Of a stretch of DNA of 64,000 bases, positions 33,643 through 46,400 are shown piece by piece (position 1 is the first letter of the stretch; the number at the start of each line of letters is the position of its first letter). Source of the DNA: Serratia sp. H1w (lineage in GTDB: Bacteria > Pseudomonadota > Gammaproteobacteria > Enterobacterales > Enterobacteriaceae). The notes under the pieces were generated by a model, which was not told the DNA's origin, did no database searches, and saw nothing but the letters and a program-made list of their open reading frames with translations. A program made the translations under genes and the position numbers. Location of the stretch: contig NZ_AYMQ01000049.1 in assembly GCF_000633355.1 (NCBI RefSeq), positions 1 through 64,000 of the forward strand. Direction: 5' to 3'.

Positions 33643-34887
33643 ATGAAAACATCGTTACCACCTGCGGCACTTCTGGGCCGACAGGCGCTTTTATTCCCAC
33701 TTTGTCTGGTGCTGTTCGAATTCGCGACCTATATCGCCAACGATATGATCCAGCCCGGTATGCTGGCGGTGGTGGCCGATTTTAATGCCGGCGTGGAGTG
33801 GGTGCCCACCTCAATGACCGCCTATCTGGCCGGCGGCATCTTCCTGCAGTGGCTGCTTGGCCCGCTGTCGGATCGCCGTGGCCGCCGCCCGGTGATGCTG
33901 GCCGGGGTGCTGTTCTTTATCGTCACCTGTCTGGCCATTTTGCTGGTCACCAATATCGAGCAGTTTATCGTAATGCGCTTCCTGCAAGGGATCGGGCTGT
34001 GCTTTATCGGCGCGGTAGGCTATGCCACCATTCAGGAATCGTTTGAAGAAGCGACCTGCATCAAGATCACCGCGCTGATGGCCAACGTGGCGTTGATCGC
34101 CCCGCTGCTTGGGCCGTTGGCGGGGGCCGCATGGGTTCACGTCGCCCCTTGGCAGAGCATGTTTGTGCTGTTTGCCGCCCTGGCGGCGATTGCCTTTGTC
34201 GGCCTGTGGAAGGCCATGCCGGAAACCGCCACGCTGCAAGGGGAAGCCTTCTCGGCAGCCAACCTGTGGCGCGACTATCGTCAGGTGCTGGTCAATCGGC
34301 GCTTTATCTGTGGTTCGTTGGCTATCGGCTTTGCCAGTCTGCCGCTGTTGGCCTGGATTGCCCAGTCTCCGGTGATCCTGATTAAGGGCGAATCGCTCTC
34401 CGCTCTGGACTACGGCCTGTTGCAGATCCCGGTGTTTGGCGCGCTGATCCTCGGCAACCTGACGCTGGCACGCATCACCGGCAAGCTCAGTATTGAACGC
34501 CCTATCAAGCTTGGCGCATGGCCAATGCTGTTAGGCCTGTTGATGGCCGCGCTGGCCACGGTATTTTCCGCCCACGCCTATCTGTGGATGACCGCAGGGC
34601 TGAGCCTTTATGCTTACGGCATTGGCCTGGCGAACGCCGGTCTATACCGCCTGACGCTGTTTTCCAGCAACGTCAGTAAAGGTGCCGTTTCGGCCGTGAT
34701 GGGGATGTTGAGCATGTCGGTGTTCACTATCGGTATCGAGCTGGCCAAGGTGGCCTATGTCTGGGGAGGTAACGGGCTATTCAGCCTGTTCAACCTGATC
34801 AGTGGCATATGCTGGCTGACGCTGGCGGCGCTGTTCCTCAGCAAGCATCGTGGTGGGGCTACTCCCGCGGCCAGCACCACAGTGTAA
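33643..34887 (+). CDS. mdfA: Multidrug efflux MFS transporter MdfA
   Basis: The 414-residue, 12-helix protein is co-linear with E. coli MdfA (410): [33 protein letters not shown] with the membrane-embedded acidic residue used in proton/drug exchange, [12 protein letters not shown], the DRRGRRPVM loop motif and [14 protein letters not shown]. It exports chloramphenicol, fluoroquinolones and lipophilic cations by proton antiport (family knowledge). I start it at ATG 33643, matching the family; the open frame extends 37 codons upstream in an AT-rich leader. No strong Shine-Dalgarno is seen. Confidence 0.9.
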   Translation: MKTSLPPAALLGRQALLFPLCLVLFEFATYIANDMIQPGMLAVVADFNAGVEWVPTSMTAYLAGGIFLQWLLGPLSDRRGRRPVMLAGVLFFIVTCLAILLVTNIEQFIVMRFLQGIGLCFIGAVGYATIQESFEEATCIKITALMANVALIAPLLGPLAGAAWVHVAPWQSMFVLFAALAAIAFVGLWKAMPETATLQGEAFSAANLWRDYRQVLVNRRFICGSLAIGFASLPLLAWIAQSPVILIKGESLSALDYGLLQIPVFGALILGNLTLARITGKLSIERPIKLGAWPMLLGLLMAALATVFSAHAYLWMTAGLSLYAYGIGLANAGLYRLTLFSSNVSKGAVSAVMGMLSMSVFTIGIELAKVAYVWGGNGLFSLFNLISGICWLTLAALFLSKHRGGATPAASTTV

Positions 34888-34896
34888 TGGTTAATA

Positions 34897-35048
34897 CCCT
34901 CATCCCAGCCCTCTCCCACTGACAGACCAAGAACCTCATGGACATTTGCGGTAGGGAGAGGGAGTGAGTCCGGAGCCGCAGTCAGGCGCAGGAGATAAAA
35001 TGTAGCACGTTACATCCCCTCTCCCTTTGGGAGAGGGTTAGGGTGAGG
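34897..35048. repeat. Palindromic intergenic repeat, copy 1
   Basis: The segment between convergent mdfA and aldB contains CCCTCATCCCAGCCCTCTCC at the left and, at 35009-35046, a CCTCTCCCTTTGGGAGAGG hairpin followed by GTTAGGGTGAGGGA. The right-hand unit recurs at 40938-40974 almost unchanged. It may serve as a bidirectional transcript end. Confidence 0.75.
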
Positions 35049-35050
35049 GA

Positions 35051-36589
35051 TCAGAACAGGCCCATCGGTTTTTCCGAGTAGCTCACCAGCAGGCATTTGG
35101 TCTGCTGATAGTGCTCCAACATCATCTTATGGGTTTCACGCCCAATCCCCGACTGTTTGTAGCCACCGAACGCCGCATGCGCCGGGTAAGCATGGTAACA
35201 GTTGGTCCAGACACGGCCTGCCTGAATGTTGCGCCCCATCTGGTAAGCGATATTACCGTTACGGCTCCATACCCCGGCACCCAGGCCGAAATCGGAATCG
35301 TTGGCCAGCGCCAGCGCTTCATCCATATCCTTGAAGGTGGTCACCGCCAGCACCGGGCCAAAAATCTCTTCCTGGAAGACTCGCATGCTGTTCTTGCCGA
35401 ACAGAATGGTCGGTTCCATGTAGTAGCCTTGTGCCAAGCCGCCATCCAGCGCCTTACGTCGGCCACCGGTCAGCACCTTGGCGCCTTCCTGCTTGCCGAT
35501 CTCGATGTAGTTGAGGATGGTCTTCATCTGCCCTTCGGAAACCTGTGCGCCCATTTGGGTGCTGGCGTCCAACGGGTTGCCACTGCGGATGCTCTCCACC
35601 CGCTTGATTGCCCTTTCCATAAAGCGCTCGTAGATCGACTCCTGCACCAGCGCCCGGCTCGGGCAGGTACAGACCTCCCCCTGGTTGAAGGCGAACAGCG
35701 CAAAACCTTCCAACGCCTTGTCGAAGAACGAATCCTCTTTATCCATCACGTCAGCAAAGAAGATGTTGGGCGACTTGCCGCCCAGTTCCAGCGTCACCGG
35801 GATGATGTTCTGAGTGGCATAACCCATGATTTGGCGACCCACTTCGGTGGAGCCGGTAAAGGCTACTTTGGCAATACGTTTGGAGGTTGCGAGATATTCG
35901 CCGATTTCGCCGCCTGCGCCGTTGACCACGTTGATCACGCCTGGCGGCAGGATGTCCTGGATCAGTTCCATCAGCATCAGCACCGACAGCGGCGTCAGCT
36001 TGGCCGGTTTCAGCACGATGCAGTTACCCGCCGCCAGCGCCGGAGCCATCTTCCAGCAGGCCATCAACAATGGGAAGTTCCACGGAATGATTTGTGCCAC
36101 TACGCCCAGCGGTTCGTGGAAGTGATAGGCCACCGTCTCGGAGTCGATCTCGCTGATGCCGCCCTCTTGCGCCCGCACGCAGGCAGCGAAATAGCGGAAA
36201 TGGTCAATAGCTAACGGCACATCGGCATTGGCGGTTTCGCGGATCGGCTTGCCGTTATCCCAGGTTTCCGCTGCTGCCAGCAGATCGATATTCTGCTCCA
36301 TGCGATCGGCGACCCGGTTAAGCAGGTTGGCACGCGCCTGCACCGACATCTTGCCCCAGGCTCCTTTGGCATCGTGGGCCGCATCCAGCGCCAGTTCGAT
36401 ATCCTGTGTGGAGGAGCTGGCTACTTCGCACAGCGTCTGGCCGGTGATCGGCGTCAGGTTGGTGTAATACTCGCCCTGGACCGGTGCCACCCAGGTGCCG
36501 CCAATGAAGTTGTCATAACGTTTTTTCAGTTTGAGGGGAAACCCGGTATTTTCAGGCGTGAGGTGGCTTGCCGTGGTGGTATTCGCCAT
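35051..36589 (-). CDS. aldB: Acetaldehyde dehydrogenase AldB
   Basis: The 512-residue protein has the same length as E. coli AldB and is highly similar along its whole length. Catalytic features: [11 protein letters not shown] with the general-base Glu, [12 protein letters not shown] with nucleophile Cys, the [14 protein letters not shown] motif and a [16 protein letters not shown]-binding loop. It oxidises acetaldehyde and other small aldehydes using NADP. The chosen ATG 36589 has AGGAG upstream; the upstream ATG lies inside the leader. It is next to selB as in E. coli, although the iron alcohol dehydrogenase gene found between them there is missing. Bases 36590-36800 show no gene. Confidence 0.95.
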   Translation of the reverse strand: MANTTTASHLTPENTGFPLKLKKRYDNFIGGTWVAPVQGEYYTNLTPITGQTLCEVASSSTQDIELALDAAHDAKGAWGKMSVQARANLLNRVADRMEQNIDLLAAAETWDNGKPIRETANADVPLAIDHFRYFAACVRAQEGGISEIDSETVAYHFHEPLGVVAQIIPWNFPLLMACWKMAPALAAGNCIVLKPAKLTPLSVLMLMELIQDILPPGVINVVNGAGGEIGEYLATSKRIAKVAFTGSTEVGRQIMGYATQNIIPVTLELGGKSPNIFFADVMDKEDSFFDKALEGFALFAFNQGEVCTCPSRALVQESIYERFMERAIKRVESIRSGNPLDASTQMGAQVSEGQMKTILNYIEIGKQEGAKVLTGGRRKALDGGLAQGYYMEPTILFGKNSMRVFQEEIFGPVLAVTTFKDMDEALALANDSDFGLGAGVWSRNGNIAYQMGRNIQAGRVWTNCYHAYPAHAAFGGYKQSGIGRETHKMMLEHYQQTKCLLVSYSEKPMGLF

Positions 36590-36800
36590 TTGTATCTCCT
36601 TTTTACGTGGCTGCAACCTTACCGCCCGGAGACGGTAAGCAGGTTCGCGGCGCGGTGGCCGCAGATCAAACGTAAGAAGCGGGAAACTATCTCTAGCTGG
36701 AATGATAGGTGTTTACGGCGGGGAATGGCGAAAGAATAGTCAAACGCATGAAGGGTGTCACAATTTTTTAAACTGGGCGCAACAAGATGCACCCATAGTT

Positions 36801-38642
36801 TCAACCACCAAACAGGCCGCTGTCCCGCAGCAGATGTTGGTTGCCTCTGCGGCGGGTAAAACCGCTGCGATCGAAGAATTCCAATACCTGGATCGCCAAC
36901 TTGCGGCCCACACCCAGCCGATCGCGGAAGTCACCGGCGTTGGTGCTGCCTTGCGTGGCGTCTAGCTCACGGATCAACGCGGCAAACTGTTCAATACGTT
37001 GGCTGAGGTAGTAGCGATCGACTACCACTGCGGTGACATGGCCCAGTTGTGCCGCTTTGCGCAGCGTAGCGCGAACGTTATTTTCCTCTTCGCCTAACGA
37101 GGCAGCCAGATCGCGTACCCACCAAGGCTCTTCACCAAACAGCGGCTCAATGCGGTTCCACAGTGCCTGTTGCTCGCTGCTGAACGCCAAACCATGCTCG
37201 GGCAGGTGCAGCCAGCCGCGCGTATTGCGCAGCAAACCGGCCGCCAGCAGCCGATCGATCATCATAAATACCAGCGGCTCATGCAACGCCGGTAACGCCA
37301 TACGGCGCAGGCGAGCGCGCCCCAGGCCCAGCTGATCGGCATGTTGCTGATGGTATTCGGCCAACACCTGCAACAGGCGCTGCTCATGCGCTTGCACGTT
37401 GGCCGGAGCCAATGCCATCTCGCCGGAGATCATCAGGGCATAACCTGCTAGCAGTTCCAGCAGGCCCTCGTCCGTCAGTTGGCGAGCCCAGGCAAATGCG
37501 GCCAGGTCCAGTGCACCACCCGGCAAACGCAGATCCAGCACTTGCCCGTCGCTTGATGCCTGAGCCAGCGCTGCCAGCCAGGCCAGATACTCCGGTTGGC
37601 GCTTGCCCCGCTTCGGTGAGGATAGCCCCAGCGCGCGCGCGGCCCCCAACGTTTGCCGAGCGCTGATATCACGCAGCACCAGCCGATCGTTTTCCACCAG
37701 CCACAGCGGGCGATCGAGGATCAGCTCCGCCAGGTTGTCGGCCAGCAGCGCAATGCGCCCGGTGATATGGCTGGCGGCATGGTGAATATGCAGCGACTGC
37801 CAGTGCTTGATCGGTACATCAGCGTCTATCGCCACCAGAATACGTTCTGCCGCCGCTGGCGGTTGTTGTGCCAACAGCCAGTCGCCGCGTGTTAATTGCT
37901 CTTTGCTGACATCGCCGCTGATATTCAGCGCAATACGCTGCCCGGCAAACGCCTGTTCGGCCGCCTGATTCTGCGCATGCAGGCCGCGCACCCGCACCGG
38001 CACATCTGCACCGGTCAGCCACAACGTATCACCTACCTTTACGTTGCCGCCCAGCGCTGTCCCGGTCACCACCAGCCCGGCACCTTTGACGCTGAAAGCG
38101 CGATCTACCGCCAGACGAAAACGGCGTGATAGTAAGTGCTCACCGGGTTGTAACGCCAACAGATGCTGACGCAGCTCCTCGACACCTTCCCCCAACGCCG
38201 CAGCGGTAACAAACACCGGCACATCATGCCAGCCCTGCTGCGCCAATTCGGCCAATACCTGGGCTTGTACTTCGGCAACCCGCGCAGGGTCTACACGGTC
38301 GGCCTTGGTCAGCGCCACCGTGAGCTGCGCTCTACCGCTCAGACGCAGGATCGCCAGATGTTCGCGGGTTTGCGCCATCACGCCATCGTCGCAGGCCACC
38401 ACCAGCAGCGCATGATCGATGCCGCCAATGCCCGCCAGCATATTAGCGAGGAATTTCTCATGGCCGGGAACGTCAATAAACCCCAGCACGCGGCCATCCG
38501 GCTGCGGCCAATAGGCATAGCCGAGATCGATGGTCATGCCACGGCGTTGTTCCTCCGGCAGACGATCGGCATTGATACCCGAGATCGCTTGTAACAGGGT
38601 TGTTTTGCCGTGGTCGACATGGCCTGCGGTGGCAATAATCAT
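36801..38642 (-). CDS. selB: Selenocysteine-specific elongation factor SelB
   Basis: The 613-residue protein has the G domain at the start ([11 protein letters not shown], then [16 protein letters not shown] and TKADRV), followed by EF-Tu-like barrels and a C-terminal half of winged-helix repeats ([15 protein letters not shown] near the end) that bind the SECIS hairpin. It delivers selenocysteyl-tRNA to UGA codons such as the one in fdoG 7 kb away. The ATG overlaps the selA stop (ATGA), so selA-selB form an operon. Confidence 0.97.
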   Translation of the reverse strand: MIIATAGHVDHGKTTLLQAISGINADRLPEEQRRGMTIDLGYAYWPQPDGRVLGFIDVPGHEKFLANMLAGIGGIDHALLVVACDDGVMAQTREHLAILRLSGRAQLTVALTKADRVDPARVAEVQAQVLAELAQQGWHDVPVFVTAAALGEGVEELRQHLLALQPGEHLLSRRFRLAVDRAFSVKGAGLVVTGTALGGNVKVGDTLWLTGADVPVRVRGLHAQNQAAEQAFAGQRIALNISGDVSKEQLTRGDWLLAQQPPAAAERILVAIDADVPIKHWQSLHIHHAASHITGRIALLADNLAELILDRPLWLVENDRLVLRDISARQTLGAARALGLSSPKRGKRQPEYLAWLAALAQASSDGQVLDLRLPGGALDLAAFAWARQLTDEGLLELLAGYALMISGEMALAPANVQAHEQRLLQVLAEYHQQHADQLGLGRARLRRMALPALHEPLVFMMIDRLLAAGLLRNTRGWLHLPEHGLAFSSEQQALWNRIEPLFGEEPWWVRDLAASLGEEENNVRATLRKAAQLGHVTAVVVDRYYLSQRIEQFAALIRELDATQGSTNAGDFRDRLGVGRKLAIQVLEFFDRSGFTRRRGNQHLLRDSGLFGG

Positions 38643-40030
38643 GCGCTCAGCGCCTCAATCAGTGCGCCCTCCTGTTCCAGGCAACGCAGATCGAGCCACA
38701 GTTTACCGTCGTTGATACGGCCAATGATCGGCTGCGGCAGGCTACGCCACTGCTGTGCCAAGCCTTCCAAGGTTGCACCCCGGCCATCAAGTGGGGCAAA
38801 GGTCAGCGCGTAGCTCGGCAGGCGATCGACCGGTAGAGAACCGCTGCCAATCTGTGACCAGCACGGCTCGCTGCGCAGTTCGAAACGACCAGCAAACTGC
38901 GGAGCCAACTGACTCTGTAAACGTTCGGCGGCTTGCTGCATCTGCTGCTGTGGACGGGTTAATAAGCGTAAGGTAGGTAAATGTTCTGCCAATAATTCCG
39001 GCTGTTGATACAGCCGCAGCGTGGCTTCCAGCGCCGCCAGCGTAATTTTGCCGACGCGTAGGGCGCGCTTGAGTGGGTGTTGTTGCAAGCGGGCGATCAG
39101 ATCTTTTTTGCCGACGATAATCCCGGCCTGCGGTCCGCCTAGCAGCTTGTCCCCAGAGAAGGTCACCAGATCGACGCCTGCGGCAATCAGGTGCTGCGGC
39201 ATCGGCTCGGCTGGCAAGCCGTATTGCGCCATGTCGATCAACGAGCCACTGCCCAAATCGGTCGCCACAGGAATGCCGTGCTCACGGCCCAACACCGCCA
39301 GCTCGCTTTCATCAACCGCAGCGGTAAAACCTTGGATACTGTAATTACTGGTATGCACCTTCATCAGCAAGCCGGTTTGCTCATTGATGGCCGCACGATA
39401 ATCTTTCAGGTGTGTACGGTTGGTGGTACCCACTTCCACCAGTTGGCAACCCGCCTGACGCATAACGTCCGGGATGCGGAACGCGCCACCAATTTCCACC
39501 AGTTCACCACGCGACACGATCACCTGCTGGCCTGGAGCAACCGCCGCCAGCATCAACAGCACCGCCGCCGCGTTATTGTTGACGATGCAGGCATCTTCCG
39601 CCCCGGTAAGCTGGCAGAGTAAATCCGCGATTGCTCGATCGCGGTGCCCACGGCCTGCACCATCCAGATCGTATTCCAACGTCACGGCACTGGTCATCGC
39701 ACTGACGACGGCATCCACTGCCGGTTGAGCCAGCAACGCTCGCCCCAGGTTGGTGTGCAGCACGGTGCCGCTGAGGTTAAACACCGGTTGCAACGCCGGA
39801 CGCTGTTGCTGCTCCAGACGAGCATGCAGCGCCTGCGGCCAGTCCTGACACCAGGCTGGCAACTGTTGCAGAGTCTTGATGGCTTCACGCGCCTGCGCCT
39901 GCATCTGACGCAGCAGTTCGCTGATTAGCGTCTGGCCGTGTTTGGCGACGGCGGGCTCGACGGCAGGATCGCGCAGCAGGCGGTCGATGGCAGGTAACTG
40001 GCTATAAAGGTGCTGGGATTCAGTGCTCAT
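38639..40030 (-). CDS. selA: L-seryl-tRNA(Sec) selenium transferase
   Basis: The 463-residue protein has E. coli SelA length. [13 protein letters not shown]-type start, [39 protein letters not shown] and the PLP-lysine loop [13 protein letters not shown] identify the family. It converts seryl-tRNA(Sec) to selenocysteyl-tRNA(Sec) with selenophosphate as a decameric PLP enzyme. ATG 40030 is used; a GTG two codons upstream is possible. It reads into selB with a 4-base overlap. Confidence 0.97.
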   Translation of the reverse strand: MSTESQHLYSQLPAIDRLLRDPAVEPAVAKHGQTLISELLRQMQAQAREAIKTLQQLPAWCQDWPQALHARLEQQQRPALQPVFNLSGTVLHTNLGRALLAQPAVDAVVSAMTSAVTLEYDLDGAGRGHRDRAIADLLCQLTGAEDACIVNNNAAAVLLMLAAVAPGQQVIVSRGELVEIGGAFRIPDVMRQAGCQLVEVGTTNRTHLKDYRAAINEQTGLLMKVHTSNYSIQGFTAAVDESELAVLGREHGIPVATDLGSGSLIDMAQYGLPAEPMPQHLIAAGVDLVTFSGDKLLGGPQAGIIVGKKDLIARLQQHPLKRALRVGKITLAALEATLRLYQQPELLAEHLPTLRLLTRPQQQMQQAAERLQSQLAPQFAGRFELRSEPCWSQIGSGSLPVDRLPSYALTFAPLDGRGATLEGLAQQWRSLPQPIIGRINDGKLWLDLRCLEQEGALIEALSA

Positions 40031-40105
40031 GGTCACTCGATTTTTCAGTGTCCGGTTAACGGCAAACTGGCTTGTTGGCGTGCGTGCCGAGCTAAACCAG
40101 TCAGG

Positions 40106-40756
40106 TTATTTAACCTGCATGGTATCAATAATTCGCTGTACCAATGCAAGATGTACCTCCGGTGTTTTGGCCGGCGTTAACATCTGCAACGTCACTACCC
40201 GTTTATTGAACACCGTCAACACGATAGTGGAAATCAGTTTTTGCCCGTTGACCGTCTGTTCGGTATCCAGACGATGAAACTTCTGCTGGCCAACGGTGAA
40301 ATTCTCTTCTTTGGTTTTCTTGATGTTCTGATAGCGATCGGACAGCTCGGTAATGATGCTTTGCGTCAGATCTTTAAGCATCTTATCGCTGGTATTGATC
40401 TTCGTATCTGCTGGCGGGATCACTTCCGAAGCGACGGTGCGCTGGCGTGATTTGCCATCGAGGAACAGCTGAATGGTGGATTTGTCGTCGTTGATAATGC
40501 CACTCAGCTTGGTTTGATCGCTGAAACCCGGTGGCAGTTCAAAGGTGATTTTGCCCTGTTGCAGCGAGACGTTCAGACCGGGGGCCGGTTTTGCCTCTGC
40601 CAAAGGGGGTGGGGCTACCGCTACGGGCTGAGTCACGACCGGCTTAGGTGTGGGGGCGGGGACTTCCGGCTTTTTGCTGTCCTGGTTATCACAGGCTACC
40701 AGCCCGGTAAGCAGCACGGCCAACGCCGTACCTTTGGCAAGGGTCTTTAACATCAT
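40106..40756 (-). CDS. DcrB-like periplasmic lipoprotein
   Basis: The 216-residue protein has a lipoprotein signal with lipobox LVAC (Cys22), a proline-rich linker (residues 30-58, APTPKPVVTQP) and a DcrB-like domain: QGKITFELPPGFSDQTKL, KFHRLDTEQTVNGQKL and STIVLTVFNKRVVTLQM. The family role is poorly defined (DcrB was found through phage C1/C6 sensitivity; homologues affect envelope homeostasis). It follows an AGGAATAA site. It is a single gene between selA and the fdhE end of the fdo operon. Confidence 0.8.
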   Translation of the reverse strand: MMLKTLAKGTALAVLLTGLVACDNQDSKKPEVPAPTPKPVVTQPVAVAPPPLAEAKPAPGLNVSLQQGKITFELPPGFSDQTKLSGIINDDKSTIQLFLDGKSRQRTVASEVIPPADTKINTSDKMLKDLTQSIITELSDRYQNIKKTKEENFTVGQQKFHRLDTEQTVNGQKLISTIVLTVFNKRVVTLQMLTPAKTPEVHLALVQRIIDTMQVK

Positions 40757-40849
40757 TTATTCCTTTCGCGTTGCGCGTCTTGGCGTAACGGTAGCAACTC
40801 ACCTCGCGGTTTGCCAGATGTCTAATCCGAAAGTCGCTGCTTGCTGCTC

Positions 40850-40976
40850 CCCCTCACCCCAACCCTCTCCCCAAAAAGGAGAGGGGGCTGGTACGGAGTT
40901 GCGGTCAGGTGCAGACATCAATCTGTGGCACGATCGGTCCCCTCTCCCTGTGGGAGAGGGTTAGGGTGAGGGCTAC
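40850..40976. repeat. Palindromic intergenic repeat, copy 2
   Basis: It starts with CCCCTCACCCCAACCCTCTC and ends with a CCTCTCCCTGTGGGAGAGG hairpin plus GTTAGGGTGAGGGC, the same units as at 34897-35048. It lies between the DcrB-like gene and fdhE. Confidence 0.75.
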
Positions 40977-40978
40977 CG

Positions 40979-41908
40979 TTACTCGCCTGGGAACAGGAAC
41001 GGGTTGATACTGCTGCGCGCAAAGCCTTCCTCTTCCATCTTGGCATCGAGGATCAGCGAGGCCAGATCGTCGGCCACCGCTTCGACCTTCGGGTCCTTCT
41101 CCTGATAGAGGATCTTCAGGTAGGTGCCGCAGTCGCCACAGCTTTCCGCTTTCACCGCTGCCTGCTCACTTTCCAGCGACCAGTAATTGAGATCGCCGGT
41201 TTGCTCGCAGTTGCTGCATTTCACCCGCACCACGTGCCATTCGCTCTCGCACAGGTTGCAGTGCAGATAGCGCAGGCCGTTTACGGTGCCAATATGCACC
41301 ATGCTGGAAACCGGGATGCTGCCGCAAACCGGGCAGAACTGACGATGCTCGCCGTACTCCGCCCGTGCCTTGCCAGGGATCTGACTGGCCATTTGCGCCC
41401 AGTACAACGACAGCGCCGCCCACAGGAATGGGGCTTTGTCGCTGCCAACCTTGGCAAACTCGCCTTTCAGCAGGGCGCTGGCCAGCAGCTCCAGCTCATG
41501 GGTCGAGGATTTCTCCAGGTTATCCAACACTGCCAGCACGTGTTCCGGTGCCTGCGGGCGCAGTTCTGCGATCAGCGAGGCCAGCAGCTTGTGCCAGTGC
41601 TCGCTGCGTGGATAGATGCCCGCATCCAGCGGCGGCTTGCCGCTGGCGGCACTCTGGATCAACGTTTCGCCGAGATCCAACTCCAGCGGATTATCATGGC
41701 AGGCGTTGTGCTGCGCTTGCGCAATGCTGGCGGCAAAGTTGAGATAGTCACCCAGCGGATGGTCTGCGGCCAATTGCTGCAGACGTTCGGCTCGGCGGGT
41801 ATAAAGGCTCTTCAAATTGGCGAAAAGTAACGGCGGAATAGTTTCCGCCGTTGAAGACTTTTCACGCTGTGCCCCTAACTGCTCTTTAGGAACGATGCGG
41901 ATACTCAT
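40979..41908 (-). CDS. fdhE: Formate dehydrogenase accessory protein FdhE
   Basis: The 309-residue cytoplasmic protein has the C-terminal rubredoxin-like cysteine pairs of Fdh[30 protein letters not shown] and SCGDCGTY. FdhE binds the catalytic subunit and helps assemble formate dehydrogenases N and O before Tat export. Its ATG overlaps fdoI by 4 bases, so it is the last gene of fdoGHI-fdhE. Confidence 0.96.
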   Translation of the reverse strand: MSIRIVPKEQLGAQREKSSTAETIPPLLFANLKSLYTRRAERLQQLAADHPLGDYLNFAASIAQAQHNACHDNPLELDLGETLIQSAASGKPPLDAGIYPRSEHWHKLLASLIAELRPQAPEHVLAVLDNLEKSSTHELELLASALLKGEFAKVGSDKAPFLWAALSLYWAQMASQIPGKARAEYGEHRQFCPVCGSIPVSSMVHIGTVNGLRYLHCNLCESEWHVVRVKCSNCEQTGDLNYWSLESEQAAVKAESCGDCGTYLKILYQEKDPKVEAVADDLASLILDAKMEEEGFARSSINPFLFPGE

Positions 41909-42543
41909 CTGGGTTTGTCTTCCTGTTGTTTCTCGCGGACCTCACGGTACCAGCGTGGGTGATGCTTCTTGGCCCAGGCAGCCGGCACCCAACCTTCCAC
42001 CATCGCCGTAATGGTGCCTTTTACCCATAGCGCGGCGTAAATGTGCACCATTATCACGATGATCAAACCTACCGCGGCTAATGAATGCACCACCAGCGCG
42101 ATGCGGATCAGCGGAATGGAGAAGGATGGGGCAAAGTATGGCCGCCAGATAACGATACCACTGGCCAACAACAGCACCAGACTGATTATCGCCGCCCAGA
42201 ATACGCACTTCTGACCGAAATTATAGCGCCCAGTGTCGCCCACTTCCTCGTTCATGGCAATTTTGTGGATATTCTTGGCCCAGACGATATCTTCCCGGTT
42301 GATCAGGTTGTGCTTCCAGTAGCGCAGGAACATCAGCAGGAACGCCACGAACATCAACACCCCGGTGAAGGGGTGAAGGATCCTCGCCAGCTGTGGTGTG
42401 CCGAAGATATTCAACAACCAGTTGAAGGAAGGGAACAGGAAGCCCAACCCGCTGATGGCGACAAACATAAAGCAGAACGCCACAATCCAGTGATTAATCC
42501 GCTCCGGCGCGCTGTAGCGCTGAATTGGCTTTTCCTTTCTCAT
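41905..42543 (-). CDS. fdoI: Formate dehydrogenase-O cytochrome b556 subunit
   Basis: The 212-residue protein has four membrane helices with haem-ligating histidines ([38 protein letters not shown]). It carries electrons from the beta subunit to menaquinone or ubiquinone in the inner membrane. Overlaps fdoH and fdhE by 4 bases each. Confidence 0.95.
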   Translation of the reverse strand: MRKEKPIQRYSAPERINHWIVAFCFMFVAISGLGFLFPSFNWLLNIFGTPQLARILHPFTGVLMFVAFLLMFLRYWKHNLINREDIVWAKNIHKIAMNEEVGDTGRYNFGQKCVFWAAIISLVLLLASGIVIWRPYFAPSFSIPLIRIALVVHSLAAVGLIIVIMVHIYAALWVKGTITAMVEGWVPAAWAKKHHPRWYREVREKQQEDKPR

Positions 42544-43451
42544 TTGCGCGTCTCCTCATCATGATGCTCGTCCTGCTGATCCGGCTCTTCCTCTTCTTCC
42601 ACGCGGTTTGGACCCACGCCGACGTAGTGGAAAATACTGGCCGCGAAGGTGGCAGCAAACCCGATGGCGGCCAACGGCTTCCATACCCCTTTCCAGAAGG
42701 TAACTGCCGGGCTGATGGTCGGGTTATCCGGCAAGCCGTGATACAGCTGCGGTTTGTCGGCGTGATGCAGAACATACATCACGTGAGTGCCGCCCACGCC
42801 CGCCGGATCGTACAGACCGGCATTCTCATAGCCACGGGTTTTCAGTTCATCGACACGTTCCGCCGCGACGTTCTTCATCGCCTCTTTGGTGCCGAAATGG
42901 ATCGCCCCGGTCGGGCAGGTTTTCACACAGGCCGGTTCCTGGCCCACGCCAACGCGGTCGACGCACAGGGTGCATTTGTATACCCGGTTGTCTTCCTGGT
43001 TCATGCGCGGCACGTCGAACGGACAACCAGCGATGCAGTAGCCACAGCCGATGCAGTGTTCCGACTGGAAATCGACGATGCCGTTGGCGTACTGGATAAT
43101 GGCCCCTTCCGCCGGGCACGCCTTCAGGCAGCCCGGATCGGCACAGTGCATGCAGCCATCCTTGCGGATCAGCCACTCCAGCTTGCCGTGCTCCTCGACC
43201 TCAGAGAAGCGCATCACCGTCCACGATTTGGCGGTCAGATCGGCGGGGTTATCGTAAACCCCGACGTTGTGCCCCACTTCATCACGGATATCGTTCCATT
43301 CAGAACAGGCCACCTGGCAGGCCTTGCAGCCGATGCAGGTGGTGACATCGATCAGCTTGGCCACTTCTTCCTGGTGATCGCGCGCACGCGGTGCCGGAGT
43401 GAAGCCGTTGGTAGCGGATTTACGAATGATGTCTTGAGATTGCATTGCCAT
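42540..43451 (-). CDS. fdoH: Formate dehydrogenase-O iron-sulfur (beta) subunit
   Basis: The 303-residue protein has four [4Fe-4S] cysteine clusters ([45 protein letters not shown]) and one C-terminal membrane helix ([18 protein letters not shown]) facing the periplasm. It wires the molybdenum subunit to cytochrome b. Upstream GGAGACG gives a good start at ATG 43451, 12 bases after fdoG. Confidence 0.95.
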   Translation of the reverse strand: MAMQSQDIIRKSATNGFTPAPRARDHQEEVAKLIDVTTCIGCKACQVACSEWNDIRDEVGHNVGVYDNPADLTAKSWTVMRFSEVEEHGKLEWLIRKDGCMHCADPGCLKACPAEGAIIQYANGIVDFQSEHCIGCGYCIAGCPFDVPRMNQEDNRVYKCTLCVDRVGVGQEPACVKTCPTGAIHFGTKEAMKNVAAERVDELKTRGYENAGLYDPAGVGGTHVMYVLHHADKPQLYHGLPDNPTISPAVTFWKGVWKPLAAIGFAATFAASIFHYVGVGPNRVEEEEEPDQQDEHHDEETRK

Positions 43452-43463
43452 AATTCGTCTCCG

Positions 43464-46400
43464 TTACACCTTTTCCACGTTAACCAGGAACGCCTTGAAC
43501 TCTGGCGTTTGCGTATTGGCGTCGCCGACAAACGGCGTCAGCGTGTTGGCGATAAAGCCTTTCTTCGCCACCCCTTCGTAACCCCAGTGGATCGGGATGC
43601 CGATGGTGTCCACGTCCTGACCGTTCACCTGCAAGGTACGAATACGCTTGGTCACCACCGCCTTGGCCTTGATATAGCCACGGTTGGAACTGACTTTGAC
43701 GGTATCGCCCTGCTTGATGCCTTTCTTCTCGGCCAGCTTCTCGCCAATCTCCACAAACTGTTCCGGCTGGATGATCGCATTAAGCAACGCATGCTTGGTC
43801 CAGTAGTGGAAATGTTCGGTCAGGCGATAAGTGGTGCCGACGTAAGGGAACTTGTCGGATTTGCCCATCGCGGCCAGATCGTCTTTGAACACGCGCGCCG
43901 CCGGGTTAGACACTACGTTCGGGTGCAACGGGTTGGTGCCAAGCGGCGTTTCAAACGGCTCGTAGTGTTCCGGGAACGGCCCTTCTGCCATTTTGTCTAG
44001 TGCAAACAGGCGGCCCATGCCTTCCGGCTGCATGATAAACGGCCCGACGTCGCTGCCCGGAGCGGCGGCGCTGTAGTCCGGGATATCGACCCCGCCCCAC
44101 TTGACTCCGTCCCATTCCAGCAGTTGACGTTTGGCATCCCACGGTTTGCCCGCCGGATCGGCAGACGCACGGTTATACAGGATGCGGCGGTTCAACGGCC
44201 ATGCCCAGGCCCAGCCCAGCGTGTTGCCAAGACCGGAAGGATCGGCGTTATCACGGCGCGCCATCTGGTTGCCCGCCTGCGTCCAACTGCCCGCGAAGAT
44301 CCAGCAGCCACTCGAGGTGGTGCCGTCATCACGCAGATGCGCGAAGGTACTGAGCAATTCGCCTTTCTTCGCCAACACCTTGCCGTCTGGATCAAGGACA
44401 TCCGCCAGCGCCCGGCCGTTGCTCTCCATCGCCAATTCTTCTGGCGCCGGATTGTTCGGGGTCAGGTAGTCCCAGGACATGTTCAGCAACTGTTCAGGCA
44501 CCGCGCCGCCGTCACGGGTGTACATCTCGCGCAGGCGCATCAGCAGCCCCGCCAGGATTTCACCGTCGTTCAGCGCTTCCCCTGGGGCGTCGGCCCCTTT
44601 CCAGTGCCATTGCAGCCAGCGGCCGGAGTTAACGATTGAACCGTTCTCTTCGGCAAAGCAGGTCGATGGCAGGCGGAATACTTCTGTCTGGATCTGCGAT
44701 GGGTCAACGTCGTTGAACTCATCGTGGTTCTGCCAGAAGTTGGCGGTCTCGGTGTTCAGCGGGTCAATGGTCACCAGGAACTTCAGCTTGGCCAGCGAGG
44801 CCACCACTTTGTTCTTGTTCGGGAACGACGCCACCGGGTTGAAGCCCTGGCACAGATAGCCGTTCACTTTCCCTTGCGACATCATCTCGAAGTATTGCAG
44901 AACGTCGTAGCCTTTGTCCCACTTCGGCAGCCAGTCAAAGCCCCAGCTATTGTCCTTCTGCGCTTTGTCACCGTAGAAGCTCTTCATCATGCTGACGAAG
45001 AATTTCGGGTAGTTGCTCCAGTAGTTCACCTGGCCCGGCAGCAGCGCCTTCGGCGTGTTGGCTTTCAGGTAGGTATCCAGATCGGCCTGTTTCTCCGAAG
45101 GCAGCGTCATATAGCCTGGCAGGCTTTGTGACAGCAGACCCAGATCGGTCAGACCCTGGATATTGGAGTGGCCGCGCAATGCGTTCACACCACCACCCGC
45201 CATGCCCATATTGCCAAGCAGCAACTGGATCATCGCCATGGTACGGATGTTCTGCGCACCGACCGAGTGCTGTGTCCAGCCCAGGGCGTAGAGGAACGAG
45301 GCCGTCTTGTCGCTGGCACTGGTTTCGGCGATATATTCGCACACCTTGAGGAAGTCTTCGGTTGGCGTACCGCAGATGTTGGTCACCACCTCTGGCGTAT
45401 AGCGGCTGATGTGTTTTTTCAGCAGGTTCCACACGCAGTTCGGATCTTGCAGCGTGATATCACGCTTGGCGAAGCCGTTCTCGTCGAGCTGGTAGTTCCA
45501 GGTGGTTTTATCGTATTTGCGATTATCCGCGTCGTAGCCGCTGAACAGGCCATCATCGAAGGCGAAGTCTTCCCGCACCAGCAGGCTGGCGTTGGTATAA
45601 GAATCCACGTATTCGCGGTTAATCTTGTTATTGGTGATCAGATACAGCAACACGCCCGACAGGAAGGCAATGTCGGTACCGGAACGAATAGGCGTGTAGA
45701 AATCCGCCACGGATGCGGTACGGGTAAAGCGCGGATCGATGACGATCAGCTTGGCTTTATTATGTATTTTGGCTTCCATCGCCCAGCGGAATCCCACTGG
45801 ATGCGCTTCTGCCGCATTACCACCCATGACGACAATTAAATCGGCGTTTTTGATATCAACCCAGTGGTTGGTCATCGCACCGCGACCAAATGTTGGAGCA
45901 AGACTTGCTACCGTTGGTCCGTGTCAGACACGCGCCTGGTTATCTACGGCAAGCATGCCGAGAGCGCGACTAAATTTTTGGGTTAACATCCCGGTTTCGT
46001 TGCTGGAGGCCGAAGCGCACAGCATACCGGTGGTCAGCCAACGGTTGACGGTAACGCCCTGATCGTTGGTGGGAACAAAGTTGGCATCGCGGTCTTCTTT
46101 CATCAGTTTGGCGATGCGGGTGAAGGCGTCGTCCCAGCTGATGCGTTGCCACTTGTCAGAGCCAGGAGCGCGATATTCGGGGTATTGCAGACGACTTTCG
46201 CTGTGGATGAAATCAACCAGACCTGCGCCTTTCGGGCACAGTGCACCACGGTTTACCGGATGATCCGGATCCCCTTCGATATGGAAGATGCTCTCTTTGG
46301 CGTTTTTGGCGCCATCACCAAGGCTGTACATCAACAGCCCACAACCGACGGAACAATACGTGCAGGTATTACGGGTTTCACGGGCGCGCAGCAGCTTGTA

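Noticed and set aside
35111-36214. 367-codon plus-strand ORF
   Set aside because: Antisense to aldB, with no recognisable domain.
42525-44000. 491-codon plus-strand ORF
   Set aside because: Antisense to fdoH and the 3' part of fdoG; protein-like motifs are all on the minus strand.
45924-45926. Premature stop splitting fdoG into two genes
   Set aside because: The TGA is at codon 196, the known selenocysteine position, followed by a SECIS-like hairpin, with selABC all in the window.
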